Part shown: in pieces, positions 1 to 14,456 of the stretch | Layout: each line of letters begins with the position of its first letter | Numbering within the stretch: the stretch's first letter is position 1 | NCBI RefSeq assembly: GCF_028453695.1 | Contig: NC_135776.1 | Coordinates: 9,370,663-9,434,662 of the forward strand | DNA: 64,000 nt | Reading direction: 5' to 3' | DNA from: Augochlora pura | Lineage: Eukaryota > Arthropoda > Insecta > Hymenoptera > Halictidae | The notes under the pieces: generated by a model | What the model was told of the DNA's origin: nothing | The model's database searches: none | What the model saw: only the letters and a program-made list of their open reading frames with translations | Translations under genes and position numbers: made by a program

Positions 1-3000
1 GCATTGACATTATTTTAAACATTAAATATTAACTAGTTACAAGTAAAAAGTTTATATTCAATTAATCACAAATCAATGTCAGATCTCTTTAAAAAAAAAA
101 AAACATGGACTTAGAAGCATGATTTATATTTACATGGTCAGACAGTGTAAAGAATTTTTGTATTGCGTATTAGTTCGAAGACATTTAGGCGTGCTGTAAC
201 TCATTCTGTACAGCCACAGCCGCAAGATGGAGTCGCGACTGTCATTAAAATCTGGGAAAGCAGCGAGTGAAGTACCCAGTAAGGGCAGGTGAATGAGTAA
301 ATGAAACCGCTTTTACGGTTAGGAGATTAGTCGTTGGATTTCGGCGCAATCGCGGCGATTACGCGCCTTATAATATTTTAGTACAAGCGATTAAAGGATT
401 CGTTTCACGACTGATTCGAGGTTTCCCTTAGCCCCCCCCCCCCCCCCCCATGCCTCGTATAATATACGATTGCTTTCGATTTTGTACTGCTTAGGGCATC
501 GTCTTTTTATGAATCGTAAATTCCATTCTTCCAAGTTACTGTCATGTAACGTCAAAATAATATCATTAATAATTTTATTTTAGATAGATCAAATATACCA
601 AACCAGTTATTTGCAGGTGGAAGAATTAATTCATTTTAATAAAGTTGAAAATTAATAGCAGTATGATATTATTAATAATTTTGTGCTGACAATACCAGAT
701 CGAATACGTAGAAATAATTATTTAATGGTGGATAATCTATGGTGGTGAAGGTGGTATTAAAACTAAAATAAATTAAAATATACAGTATTAAACATAAAAT
801 AAATTAAACTCTCAAATATTAAACTCAAAATATATTAACCTAGTATTATTAAAATATATATATATATAATTACAATTATAATATAACTATTAAATTATAC
901 GTTAAAACAATAAATAAACTTAACTCTGTAAGGCAATGAACGTTTTCCAGTTCTGACGACAGATGAATCCTTCATAAACAGCCTTTATCTGGCACAGTAT
1001 CGGCCATTAAATCATTGGCATACTTGCGAACGTCCCTTCGTTAGAAATTGAGAGTTTTAACAAAAGTGTTTGAATGTAACGAAGAGGTTCGCGATGATGA
1101 GTGGCGCGGGGAGAACAGCGAAGCGAAGAAGGATAGGTACCAAGAAATGCGGAGTAGGGTGATTCCGCCAAGGCCTCTAAGTAGTGAGATTAAGTGCTAC
1201 GTAAATTCTTCCGGCGGCCTGCTTTCTCTCCCTCGGATAAAGAATCGCCGTTTGGTTAGACGCATCGCCAACGAAGAAAAAGTGAAAGTTCTTCGCCGGA
1301 AAATCGCCATTACGGTTTTTCTGCTGTTCTTACGACTGAGACGCAAATTTTTCATCGATTTCTAAATATTTTCTAGGATCGAATAGGGCAGCCTATATAG
1401 TGATCGATGGACGATTGATAGAAAAGAATTATTTATTTATCGTCCTAGAAAGGCATTAAAACTAATACAAAAATTCAGAATTCGTATAGAACACGATAAG
1501 AAATGTGAAAATCATTCATTGTTAGCACATATCTCTAATTATAGTTGTCGACTGGATATTTTATGGTGATTCAGAGGATATGTAAATATATAAATGATTA
1601 TTATATTGATTATTTTATATATAAAATATAATTACGATGAAATTCGAAGAATTTAAGCTTATCATTACATTTTATTCAACTTATATAACTGTTAAAAGAG
1701 AAAATACATTTTCACCTAACTTATGTTTTTCACAATTAACCTAGACAATTTTATATATATAAATATAATGTAAATGTACGTCTCGAATTAATCATCGTTT
1801 TAACGTCTGAAAGAATTTTCCGAATTGGTTCATCGAAATTGTTTAACGAAGAATCAAACTGCAAGATTTAAAAATAAAGTTTTATGTTTCTGATAATTAT
1901 TAACATAACTGTGATTTTCGCGAATTTTAATTGTTTGTCACTTTTAACAACTCTTATCAAGATTTACAAAATAATTTTTTATATTTTCATTGTAAGTTTA
2001 CATAAAAAAGGTAAAAAGACATGCACTTTTTATTTATATTGTCATTTCAAGTGATAATAAAATTTTTAAAAAAGCAGTTTAGCCATTATCTCTAGTAGGA
2101 TAGCTCTTTATTATATAAAAAGATTCAAACCATTTTGTCCAGTTTTTAAAAAAAATGTAGTATTCAACTTGCTCCATCTATAAGGAAACTCTCAAAATCA
2201 CAAGCAATTTTATCAACGATCACAAATACAGATGTAGAATTACATATTATAATTCTGGAGTTTTGAAATATAAAACTAAGATCCATACAGATATTAAAAT
2301 CTAATAAACTTTTTAGAATGATGGAATTCTAGTTTGGAATGTTAGAAATTCTAAGACTCTCCCACCATTTTGATGTTATTTCCACTGTTACCAACAGTTG
2401 GTGAAATTAATCATATTACACAGCCTTAGAAACTGTACAGACATTAATGTGGCTAAATTACATGACTACACTGATAGCAAATGTTTTTTATAACAAATAA
2501 TACAATATAACAATGTCATTGAAGATGGTATTAAAAAATGAGAGGTACGCAAACATGAATATTAAATGCAAAATGTGCCTGAAAAGAACATAAAAACTGT
2601 AAAGATTATAAATTTATTGATATTGTAAATATTATTTGTAAATAATGCAAGGGAAATGTATGCCATTGCTAACTATGTAGTTATTAATTAGTTTCATAAT
2701 TATAATATAATGTAATGTGGTGTAATATAATATAATATAATATTATACAATATAATATAGTACCATATGATATCATAAAATATAATATAATGCCGTATAA
2801 TATAATATCATATAATACAATTCCATATAGTAATCAGCACACATAGCAGAAATGAAATATATAGAATATATTCGCTTCTTGCTAACATGTCTAAGTTTCT
2901 AAACTATCGGTAACATTGGGCACAACTCTAAAATGGTAAGAGGAGTCTAGAGCACTCTAGAGCTCCCAATGCTGAGACAGAAAAGTCCATAAGATGCAAT

Positions 3001-3755
3001 GTCTGTACGTATCCTAAGTCTGTGCCACTGATTTTGTCGGTATTTCAGATCTTGGGACACGAAACCCTATATGGTGATTGGTCTACTCTTCACATCATCT
3101 CCGATGAAGCATTAAAATAAGATGAGCAATAATTATCAATAATCTATCAAATATTATCTGGCAAATCTTTAATAATACGCTGCTACGTTTTTCACTGTAA
3201 TGAGCACACAAACTGTAGCAAAAATTAGCGTAAGTTATTGCTTGTTACATGCGAAGAAACCGTAAATATGCGAAATGAACGCAAGCAATTTTTTTACAAT
3301 CACGAATATCGTTCGAATTTTAATATTATATTTAATTAATCGCGTTGAAAAGTGTCTCGATCTTCGATACCTCGTTAATCGATGAAAAGCGTGTTCGCTG
3401 CGCCACCTACAAAATCTATTCTTTTTTTAGGAAAAGAGAGCAGCGCAAGCTGTTTCCTTCGCTAGGGGTATGGTATGTACATACCACGGTTGATTGCAAG
3501 AGGATCCTGGATGTTGTGAACGCAGGCTTACTTGACAAATATTTTTGGATAATGCATATCTCTGAAGTAGAGAAATTTTCAACTAAAGATCTACCGGCGT
3601 CGTACTAGGAAACCTCGTAATGCCTAACGAATCCGTTTTATTCCAGGGAAGAACGGTCCTGTTGGATTTTTGAAACAGAACGCATTTCGATCGTGCCTTA
3701 GGCCGTTCGTTCGGTCTGGCATCGACACCTCTCAGATCTTCCCTGTTCTGTTGAC
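1..3755. other. AT-rich intergenic stretch upstream of the ZAD zinc-finger gene
   Basis: No open frame here has a credible start, splice context or family match. It contains an uninterrupted run of 18 C at 432-449 and a degenerate TAATATAATA-type repeat around 2700-2830. The last 100 bases or so before 3756 are less AT-rich and probably hold the promoter and 5' UTR of the next gene. Confidence 0.6.
432..449. repeat. Poly-C tract
   Basis: Eighteen consecutive C residues in otherwise AT-rich DNA. A shorter run of 14 C lies at 8017-8030. Homopolymer length is error-prone in assemblies, so the exact count is uncertain. Confidence 0.9.
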
Positions 3756-6498
3756 ATGGCGGTCGTCGAGGAATTTGATTACCTGTGTCGTTTATGCGCG
3801 ACTAAGACTGGTATTCTGATGGGATTACCGATCTTCGAAGCCGGTGATCAAATGCGTAACATTGACAAGAAAATAGCCGCGTGTTTGCCAGTGCAGGTAA
3901 AATCAGGCGTAAAGACGGAGGTCCGATTTCACTGCAGTCTTTAGTGCTCTGTGCCTTCACCCCCTCTTCCTAATTTAACTATAAATAGAGAAAGAAAATT
4001 GGTGCAAGGTTTCATGATCTTGTAACAATGGTCAGGATGGCTGCTAGTTTCCACTGCATGCAGTTTAAATGTAGACTATGTCACTAACTCGTAAATATCT
4101 TAACCAAAAGAGTACTGTGTTATTAGCTAATTAATTGTTTTCAGGTGTCTATGACCGATCAGTTACCAAAAGTGGTCTGTGAAGAATGTGCTTATAAATT
4201 GGACCAGTTATTCGATTTTCGAGAAAAATGCTTGCATACGGAGGGAATGTTTATGGAAATGTTGAAGGCGATTGCTAAAGAAGAAGTTGTGCACATAACG
4301 AAGCATGATTTGGATGAAGTTGAAGAAATGAACAGAATTCAAAGGGATATAGATAGAATACAAAATAATATGGACAACGTTCAAAATCCTCAGGAGACAG
4401 CTGAAACTACTATACACACAATGCAAGTTATGGATGAAATGGACTTAGCAGGTGGTGAACAGGTTGTAACACAAGACGAAATAGGACAACAGGATGCCAG
4501 TATCGAGGTTACAGGTATCGACTGTTTAGATGGCGATACGGTCAGAATGGTCAACGAGCACATACGAGAAGTAAATAAACCGATTAATTCTATTTGGCTG
4601 CATTTTGTTTACCGAAATAAACGAGATTCCGTTTGTTATAATAATGGTTAAGGTTCAATTATACTGTGTGCATCTATATTGTATTTGTATAATCATATTT
4701 CAGGTTTCCAATCATCAAATAGCTGTACATCTAGAAGGAGATATGACCGTAGTTGGAAATTTAACGGTGAGCGATCATTTGGGACAGTTAGGAATAAACT
4801 ATGTGACTTCGATAACTCCCGAAGATCAAAATCGAGAACAAATAGTACATTATTGTGAAAATGTAAAGTTTGAGTCTGTGCCAATAAAAGAAGAATATCA
4901 CAGGCTACAAGAAAGATTAAATGCAGAAGAATCTACAAATGTACTTGAAAACAATGTAAGATATGTCCATTTAGTAATAACGTTTACAGGGAAATAGATT
5001 TAAACAATGAAATTTATATAATAATTTTAATCTACAGACACCGCACAGTGATTTTCCTGCAGCTCATTCAGAAGCTGATAGTGATATAGAAGAAACACGA
5101 GTTGTGGAGACTGAAACTTCTACACATACAACTACTCAAACAGAAACTATAGCATCTACAAGTCAAGTAACAACGGGAAACTCGGAAATATTAGTGGAAT
5201 ATACAAAAGGTGCAAAGGATTCGTTATTGGAATCTACATTAAATAATCCGACAATTGATGAAACAGGTTCTCATTGGTACGTGTGTCCATTCTGTAACGA
5301 AGCTATTTTAGGTTCAAATAATATGATAGCACACTTTGAGCAGTACTTTGTTTGCTGTTCGTGTGGTTTAAATTATACAAACATAGATGCGTTGAATGTA
5401 CATAAAGAAAGTTGTGATATACATAAAAGTAAAACTCTCATCAGTGAAGTACAAGACAAAGAACCAGAATTGCCCCCATCTCAAAATGGTGTGGACCCAA
5501 ATGAACAAAAGAAACAAGCTCCAGTAAGGCAAAGATGGACTCCGAAAGTTTGCACCCACTGTGGAAAACAATACAGAACAAACTATAAGCTGCAAGAGCA
5601 TATGCGTAAACATACTGGTGAGAAACCTTTTCAGTGTGTAACTTGTGAAAAGGCGTTTAGAAGTAAGATAGGGCTTGCACAACACACAGCTACGCACACA
5701 GGCCAGTTTGATTACAATTGTTCTACATGCGGCAAAGGTTTCCAGTCGAAAAGCTACCTTGTTCTTCACCAAAGAGTGCATTCAGACTTGAAACCGTTTC
5801 CATGCAACACGTGTGGGCAACATTTTAAAACGAAACAATCTTTACTGGATCATCAAAATAGACATCTCGGTGTGAAGCCGTATGTGTGTGAAATTTGTGG
5901 TAGAGGTTTTATAACTAAAGGACTATGTAAAAGTCATCAGAAAATACACTCGGGAATGGATAACCGACAATATCCGTGCGTGGTATGCAATAAAATGTTC
6001 GTTAGTAAAAGCTATCTCAACACACACTTGCGCATTCACACTGGCGAGAAACCATACTTATGCGAGGTCTGTGGGAAAGGTTTTTTAACGCGAGTCGATC
6101 TCAAAATTCATTCAACGATGCATACCGGGGAAAAAAGCTTTAAATGTGATATGTGTGGAAAGGTGTTCGCTAGAAGGGCCGCATTACGTTGTCATAGAAG
6201 ATTGCACACAGGAGAACGACCGTACAGATGCGATATCTGTGGAAAAACGTTCACACAGTTTACTCCAATGGCTATCCATAAAAGACTGCATACCGGGGAA
6301 CGACCGTACGAATGCGACGCTTGCGGTAAAACGTTCGTATCCAGATCAACCATGATGTGCCACAAAAAGAAACATCATGCTACACAACCTGTGAAAAAAG
6401 AAGAACCAGTTCCTCGTCAAAATGAAGTGAAAAGTGTGTTACCGGCTGAAATCGTGCTTCGAGATTCCCAGGAAGGAATTCAAATTACGGCTGATTGA
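3756..6498 (+). CDS. ZAD-type C2H2 zinc-finger protein, four exons
   Basis: Predicted nuclear DNA-binding transcription factor. Exons are 3756-3896, 4145-4570, 4704-4955 and 5038-6498, all joined in phase 0 with GT-AG ends, giving 759 aa. The start is a genuine ATG. The N-terminus is a ZAD (zinc-finger-associated domain) with cysteine pairs C11/C14 and C59/C62; the second pair comes from exon 2, and ZADs typically dimerise. An acidic, Glu/Gln-rich linker follows (about 90-350). Two atypical finger-like Cys pairs lie near 356 and 378. Ten canonical C2H2 fingers run from about 445 to 720, with TGEKP/TGERP-type linkers strongest between fingers 1-2 and 6-10. A short acidic tail ends the protein. 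ZAD plus a C2H2 array is an arthropod lineage-expanded family, so one-to-one orthology and DNA target cannot be read from sequence. Confidence 0.9.
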
Positions 6499-7082
6499 AT
6501 ATTTTAAATTCAACAAACCGAAAGAACTAAGAATTCTGAAGTTGATACAGACACATGATAGAAAAGAATATATTGAGTCTGCATTTTATAAGAAGCGGCT
6601 TTAGTCACCATGATGTATTCCTTTACTGTAACATATATGTTAAAATTGTATGCAAAGAATATATTTTCGAGAATTCTTTGTAAGGGGTAAAACTATGTTT
6701 TCTAAAAATTACACACAAATACGAGAAAAGGAGTGAAATTGAATCAATCGCTTATATTTTCCTTTTTATATCGGTGTAAATATTTCACCGAATTATGTCG
6801 ATAATTTTTAAATTATCTACTTTTTGTATTGTATTACAACATGTTTGCAGATGAATGGTTGCTGTTAATTGAGCCACAGAAGTATATACATATCCATATG
6901 TATGAATGTATTTATGCATACATACGTATATGTATAACTAGAACTATATGTAGTCAACAATAAGTTATAAAAGAAATACGTATGTTGTAATCGCTTCAGT
7001 CTATGATATTATAGTCTTTTACTTACAATAATCAATTTTCATAATGATGCATATTAAAATGCTTCTTAATGTAGAAATCTAT

Positions 7083-7088
7083 AATAAA
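7083..7088 (+). promoter_or_regulatory. Candidate polyadenylation signal of the ZAD gene
   Basis: AATAAA about 585 bases after the stop codon, followed within 20 bases by a GT/T-rich stretch, as expected for a cleavage and polyadenylation site. AT-rich DNA makes chance matches common. Confidence 0.4.
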
Positions 7089-10000
7089 CAATATTTGTGT
7101 TTGTTTTAGCAAAGAGCTCAACTATTTGATTAATTTTACATAAACGAATATCATTGAAATCAATTAATTTATAATTTATTTTTTAATGTATTTCTAAGAA
7201 ATACAATCACGCATTACTCATGAAACAACAGGAGTCATATTTATTTAAAAAAAAAAAGAAATAATCAATCACGTTAACTCTTCGTATTTTATGTGTATTA
7301 AAACATTGTTACAAATATTATCGGAGAATTATTGAAGAATTAGATAATGCAGCTTTTACTGAATATAATAAAAGAAACATGATTACGATAAGAAAAACGA
7401 CATATTTTCTTATTAATATTAGCAAAATGTTAACGTATTATTTAATAAATCAAAGGCTGATAGCTACGGTTATTATACAAGGAATACTATTTAAAAAAAG
7501 CGATTAATTATATCTCGTCAGTGGCGTCTCTCAGCGATTCTCTTTCAAATGAAACAGCTTTCAGCACTACACAAAGTAGAAATTGTGATATATTATTATT
7601 ATAAATGAAATGATTACATTATTTGTAAATTTGTGATGATTGTAATATTATAATTCACAAACCCTCTCGATATAAAATACAAAAACTTTACAGTCAACTT
7701 TGAAGTTACTTTAAATACACATCGTATCCCCCATTCACGTTATTTATATATTTATTTCTCAACATGTTAGTGAAGGAGAAATATAACAAATGCCTCTAAC
7801 TCATATGAAAAGCTTTCGTTTATTTTTCTATACGCAAGTAAAGGGGTAAATCTTGCTTGATGTAAAACGTGGTCGAGTTTAGTAAAAATTATTTTTATTT
7901 CGAAACGGTATTAAATAATAACGTTAATTATAAGGGCTGCCAAATCAATACTTGGCTTGCAATCGTCTCTTAGCAGCAATAACGTTGTACGAGTATTACA
8001 CGCGTATGCCATTCTGCCCCCCCCCCCCCCTTTTAAAAATGGACATAAACATACTTTTGCCGTTAAATACATTATTACACTGACCTGTTATACAACTATT
8101 ACATGCGTACACCCGAGTGTATGCATAATGTGTATGCGTCTAGCGTGGTAATTCCAGTTATAGTCAATGATCATACTGACCTACATCGTTCTACAATTGA
8201 CAACAAATATTTAATCTATAATTTGACATTAACTACCTATGCAAGGCATCGATGACGATATTATTTACTTCGTTACGCTGTTACTTTTCCTTCTAAACTA
8301 TAAGCTAGGGGCCCCTAACGTCATTAGGACAGTGAAGTTAACGATTACATCGATTGTAAGGATTCCAGGATCATAACACGTTAGCCTGTCATGAACTTAT
8401 TTTAAGCATACGTCGTACGTTCCCCCGTCGAACTTCGGTAAATATAAAATACATATAAAATTGTAAATAGCCGCGATAAAGAGAGAAACTTACAGAAAAA
8501 TGTAACAATGTAAGATACAAAATACGTCCATCGTTGTTTTACATACATACGATCTCCTGTCGGTATAGACTGTCGCGACTTGTTCGCTATTTTGCCCTCT
8601 AGTTTGCTTTTTAAAACACTTCACTTTCGCTACGTCCAAACATTATTATATAAATACTGTTGTAAGCGTGCAAGTTATAGGGGCCCTCGCTAAATCGGTG
8701 GTCCGACGACGTTAACAAATTCTCTATTGTTCGATCTCAGAGACTGAAACGGAAATTTCGCAGTTCCTTTTTACAATTACCTTGGAGGATTTTGTCTTGC
8801 GTACAATAAAACAACCGTCTTTTAAAAACCGAGCGACTAGAAGGACGACGAGAATTAATTTGCGACTATTCGATTCAACCTTGCGCTGACCGGACATCCG
8901 GTCACCACGAACTTCGGATCCGGTCGAAGATCTAAGCTCATTATCGACCCTGATCTAAATCCTGTTCCACTAACAAGAAAACGTGCGGAAGTAATGTTCG
9001 CCGGTTTGTTACGCAACTTTGGTAGAAAGCAGTTCTTGCAATGCTCTTTTGCCGATTATCATTTATATTAACAGTCCTTTATACAATAAACTAAAGCTTA
9101 CAGCTGAGTGTGCATCAGTATCTTTGAAACTACTAAAGACAGAGGAACCTTGTCTACAACCGAATTTGTCAAGTTCTCTTAACAAGTACAGTGTCAACTC
9201 TAAAAATTACTACACAATATCAGAGTCATTTATAGTTATTGAAACTAGAAGTTTAACAATCACCATAGGAAATATTAAGTTAACTGTTTTGTATATTAAA
9301 AGTCCTAAGTTTGAACAAACATGTTGGATGAACAGTGAATTACAAAATCTAGTTAAAAATTAGTGTCATGGACGCTGCACTCATCATGTTAATAATGTAT
9401 TTAACATCAACTATTACTTATGGGTTTTATGGATTCTTTAATCAATTTTTCAATAGCTATATTATCTACATTTTTAAGTTTCTGTTTAAAGTAGCATAAC
9501 TGTGGAAAATGAACTTCCGATAGGTAAAATGTTAAAACAGTATTTTCTTAACCATTCTCTGATTCAATGTCTTTCTGTATATTTACAAGTGAAAAATACA
9601 AGCGAGAAATACGAATAAAATAGAACTTATCGACACACCCGGGTGATAAGGTTCAGGAGGCTTTGTAAGAACTACTTTCTAGCAAAATTGCATAAAAATT
9701 GATGGATATCTGGCACGCATTCAAATTGTACGATTTTGAAAAGCATCAACATCGATCAAAAATCGCTTTATCAGCCTTTCACCCTTACAAAATCGCTAAT
9801 CAGAAACAACATTTATAAAAGGCGCAAACCTATACACGCCGAGGGACTTCACGAGAAAACCTCTAATCGTAAAGACATTGCGAAAAAGGCCGGAACAGAA
9901 GTCACGCACTACACGAGCAATGTTTTACGCGCGAACCGTTAAAAAGTAAGTCGCCTATGTCAAACATGTTTATTCGAATCACGGCTTATCATTTGCATGA

Positions 10001-12311
10001 TACAGCCCCGGTGTATCGTCGCGATCGTAGTGAACGCATTCAAAACCTCCGATAAACGGGACGCTACATCTTATATTGGATTATATACATATGTATCTTA
10101 CAAAGCACCATGGAGCTATTTCTATACAATACATATAGGGTGTCTAACTTATTTGTTACAAAGCTATAAACAGTCAATCAGGACGTACAACTCTTGTAGC
10201 TTACGGTTTTCTTCGATTGTTTGTTTAGGTACCCATATCTACATGTATAAATCTACATACAAGGTATCTTCACCAGTTTATCGCTTGAAATATTTTCATC
10301 ATTATTATTATTTATATGTTTCCTAACAGTTACATAGCTTTATTCTGTTTTTGTCGATTACAATTCTAGTTGGTTTTCCATGAACATATTCATTCTGTAG
10401 ATAAATTCAACGATATACAGTTTCAAGTACGTTACTAGTGCTGTAAATGTGATTTTTAAATTCCAAGGACATGTTTATCCTACGCATTAAACAGTTCAGA
10501 ACGCATATAATAAGGCAATAAATATGTAACCGGTTGCTTCATTTTGACTAATTTGTTTTTTATACAGTATTTCCCATCGAGTATGGCATTTTGCTTGAAA
10601 AGTCCCTTACAGTTTCTCTACGAAGGTTTTGAAAAATACGTATGGACGGTAAATGTATATCAAGAAATCTTTAGATATACTAACATTTTAGAAGCATGCG
10701 TAAGAACTAAATATCATTTCAAGCTTTTCTTCGTTGTTATCTCATTTTGATCATGATTCCATGACTCATATTTGATTTAAACTCCACACAGGCTGAAATG
10801 AACAAAAACCTGCGACGAGTGATAAACAAATGATATTATTTATTGATAATATTTTTACTTAAATTTTGCGTTTCAATAATCAGCGATTCTTACAGGTTTA
10901 AAATTTTTAAACAGAAAATCGAACGTCATTCTCCTTCATCACCTTCAATTATTGAGAATTTCAATTTTGAAGAAAGTCAAATTTTCAACTTCAAAAATTA
11001 TTTCTATTGTACTCTATTTTAGTATACTTTGTTAATACTTGGTACATCGTTGAGTATGTCTACAAAGAGATTGTTCAAATTAATCCAATGACTCAGTAGT
11101 CTTTAAAAAAAATCAAATATAAATAACTATAAGCATGAAAATATAATTTTCAAAGAAATTGTTATGTTCCTTTGGTAATAAGTTATTAAAAAGCAATTAA
11201 TAAACTTCCAACGTCCTTGATACCACATGCCAATCACTATAGCCCCGTGAAATTTGTGTAAGAAATAATTTAAAGGAATTTTGATAGTACTAAAAAATAT
11301 TTCAAGTAATAAAATTAGATAATACGTTCTGTATACATATATACGTACATAGAATGTTCAGTATAAATCGAATTTCACTGTTCGTTGTACAGATAAATAC
11401 TAGTAAATGTTAATACATGAACAATCAACCAAAAGTCAAGGGTTGTAAGTGTGGCGCGACACTGAACACCCTATATATTTTGTCTAGTTTGTCACTTATA
11501 CAACAACAAGCGAACGGATACTTAAATAGATACAGTTTGATTTAAACAAACTAAAACGTTTCGACAGGATCAACAACGGATCATTGTTGTACATATTTTT
11601 CTCCGTAATATAATACATATATCTATGTCACAAATTTCCGTCCGCCATTACATTGATCCCAGAAACTAATTTGTAAATTTCTACCACTTACGTACAAACT
11701 TATTATAGTCACAGCAATGTGTTTAAATTAGGAACGCAAGTGGATCATTCGAAAGAAATATTTCTTCGTCGTAACAAAATTTAAAAAAATTCTTATGGTA
11801 CAACGGTAAAGAAAATCAGCTTAAGAAAATAAAAAATACGGGCAATTCGACAAAACACACTTGCTTGGTACACTCACAACCGTCGGATCAAATTCCCTTC
11901 CTTTCAATTTTTCATTAAACAAAGATAAAGTTTTTGCATTACCTAAATACGTTTTACGTAAAATGATTTAAAGGCAATAATAAATAAAATTCTACAAAAA
12001 TATTATTTTCTATAAATATTATAGAAAATGAATAATGACCAGTTTTAAATTCTTTTTTATTACAAAAAAAAGGAATTTGATTTTGGTTATCATGAACAAC
12101 AAGCAAGAAATAGGAAACATTGCTATAGTAATCACGTTTTATTTACACTTCTCATTATTAAATTGAAAAAACGTTTTCTTGTATTTCCCTTCAATCAATT
12201 AAACGATAACTTTACATAATTCAACATAGTATATAAATAACAAAAACCTAGTTTCGCGAAATTTGTAAAAATTATAAATTATTTTTCTGTGAAACTTAAA
12301 GATGAGACCGT

Positions 12312-12350
12312 GTATATGTATATATATATATATATATATATGTATACGTA
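12312..12350. repeat. (TA)n microsatellite
   Basis: Alternating TA with occasional TG steps; likely polymorphic. A related TATATG repeat lies near 16218-16255 in a TMCC intron. Confidence 0.8.
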
Positions 12351-14456
12351 TAAATATATTAGGCGATAAAAAAGGAATTAATTACTTTTGGAAAAATATG
12401 ATTTGTTTTTGTGTATTTCGCTCGTCACATATTTGTGAAATAATAGTACGTTATTGAAAGTTTGTGTTTATCGATACTGTAATTGGTGATAAAACTACGA
12501 AGACAAAAACTAAGGAACATAACAAAAAAAAATAAGCTATACTCCGCTATTAAATAGCGGCGACACACTAAAAGAGATTTATGTAGACGAATAATTTATT
12601 TTACACACCCACAGATTTGAGCACCTGTATGTTAAATTAAAAATAACTTTGTTTCCTTTCTCCACCTTACAATTGTACATTTTTGCGATTGTTGTTTTGC
12701 TTTGTTTATTCTTTTTTTTTCTTACATTTTTCAACTCGTCTCAATATTTCGGTCATTTAACAACATAAAATTGTCACCAATACTAAATTATTCACAATTG
12801 TAATAGCGATGTAGTCCATCAGTCTTTCTCTCATTTCAATATCTGTCATGGTTCATTTCTTTATGTCCATTGTAATGTATGTGCAAGCTTGTGTCTGTGG
12901 AGGTTTGAAGCACTCATGAGCAATGCCATACTAAAAAACCAAATATTCGTTTATATTCTATCACGTATCACTTTTACATCATACACGAATAAAATTACAA
13001 TTAATTAATAAGAGGAAGGGAGCATGTTGGTCCTCTTTTGATATTTGCTGTTATATATACACTTTTTGTTTATACTCCAAACAGTTTTCAAGTTCCTATG
13101 AATGACAATTAAGTTCGTGAATGACACATAGAGGCTACAAGTTCATAGTAAAGAATGTCTACATTGAATGGAAGAATCGTTCTGTTTTCTTAATTTACAT
13201 TATTGTTTAATAAATGGACGTTTTTAATTATTAACATTTGGTTTAGAATCGTGTATTTTGTAAATGACGCGTTCTCATTGTTAACACGAAACGTATCGAC
13301 TTCAATTTCAATAAAGGCACCATCCACAGACACCAATAATAAAACACGTCCTCCTCCTCTAGCTTCCAGCGAGTGTACTCACTTATTCAATAATTTCTTC
13401 TAATTTTGTTTAAATCAATGACTTATGTAAAAGTGAACGTGGATCGTTACTTGACGTTACTATTACCGGAGTAAATACTCCTAACAATCTGCCGCGTATA
13501 ATCAAGCAATATCAGTGTATAGCATCCTACGTTTTTGTCCCCTTTATGTTCCATAACAGTTATTTTATTTTCATACAAATTATAAACACTTCTTACTACT
13601 TGCACACATGCAATTATTGCAATCAAACGTTCGCTCTCTTCTTTTTTTTTTATAAATAAAATTCATCAGACAAATAGGGATGGGACAATTCGAGATGGAA
13701 ATTAAATTTATAAAGAATGAAAGATGCTTTTACATTTTTCTTTCCTAAAAAATCTTTTTTTCTTCTAAGCGAAACATTTTTTGCACAGCAAAATATGCTT
13801 TTTTATAATTCTGTCAACAGTATCAAATAGTCTTCATCACTCATTCAATCTAGTACAGTAATGGTGATTATGATCGAGTTCGAGGAGTTATACTTAGAAG
13901 TAACGATGTAGTGAGGTAGTAACCTAGCAGGAAAACGATACCTCGCCCAATGCTGTGGAAAGAAGGCCCCTTTTTAAATAAATTTTCTTCTCACACCAGT
14001 TTTAGAAGTAGATCTCGGATACCGAGCCATCCTAGATCCGAAGATCTTAGCTGTACTGAACCAGCGAAAGAAGCTTTGTTTAGACCTGCTAAGTTTACTA
14101 CCTCACAATATCGTCAGCTCTCAGTATAGATATAAAGTCGTCTGCGCATATACCTGCTATTATTGCTCCAAAACTACAGCACTGATAAACGGATCCAAAA
14201 TGTTGATCATTGTGTACAACTTTTCTTCATCACAGGGTATAGTAAATTTATGTATACCACCCTAAAATAAATTTCATGTATTCACCTATACCTCTTGAAG
14301 CGATCAGATTTAATTCAAATTCAAATCGAAGAAGACGAATCGTTTGACAATTATTTATGATATGTAATATCTTCTGCGTTTCTTGCAAAATTATTTCGAC
14401 GTTCGGCTTTTCTCTCCGTAAGTATTAGCACGATAATAATTTACTTACGATGCTAC

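Larger units (their letters stand above)
6499..14456. other. Long gene-poor AT-rich interval
   Basis: The first part is probably 3' UTR of the ZAD gene and the last part probably 3' UTR of the minus-strand TMCC gene. Between them no convincing exon is seen. It has a 14-base C run at 8017-8030, a (TA)n microsatellite near 12312-12350, and opposed end-like motifs (TATAGGGTGTC near 10135, GACACTGAACACCCTATA near 11458) that might delimit a decayed 1.3 kb element. Open frames of 60-114 codons near 9019, 9736, 9997 and 10544 lack ATG context, splice support or recognisable domains. Confidence 0.55.

Noticed and set aside
3345..3608. 87-codon plus-strand frame upstream of the ZAD gene
   Set aside because: Starts at TTG, no family signal, and lies in probable promoter or 5' UTR.
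9019..9363. 114-codon plus-strand frame
   Set aside because: Begins with TTG, has no splice context, and vague resemblance to retroelement endonuclease sequence could not be supported by any motif.
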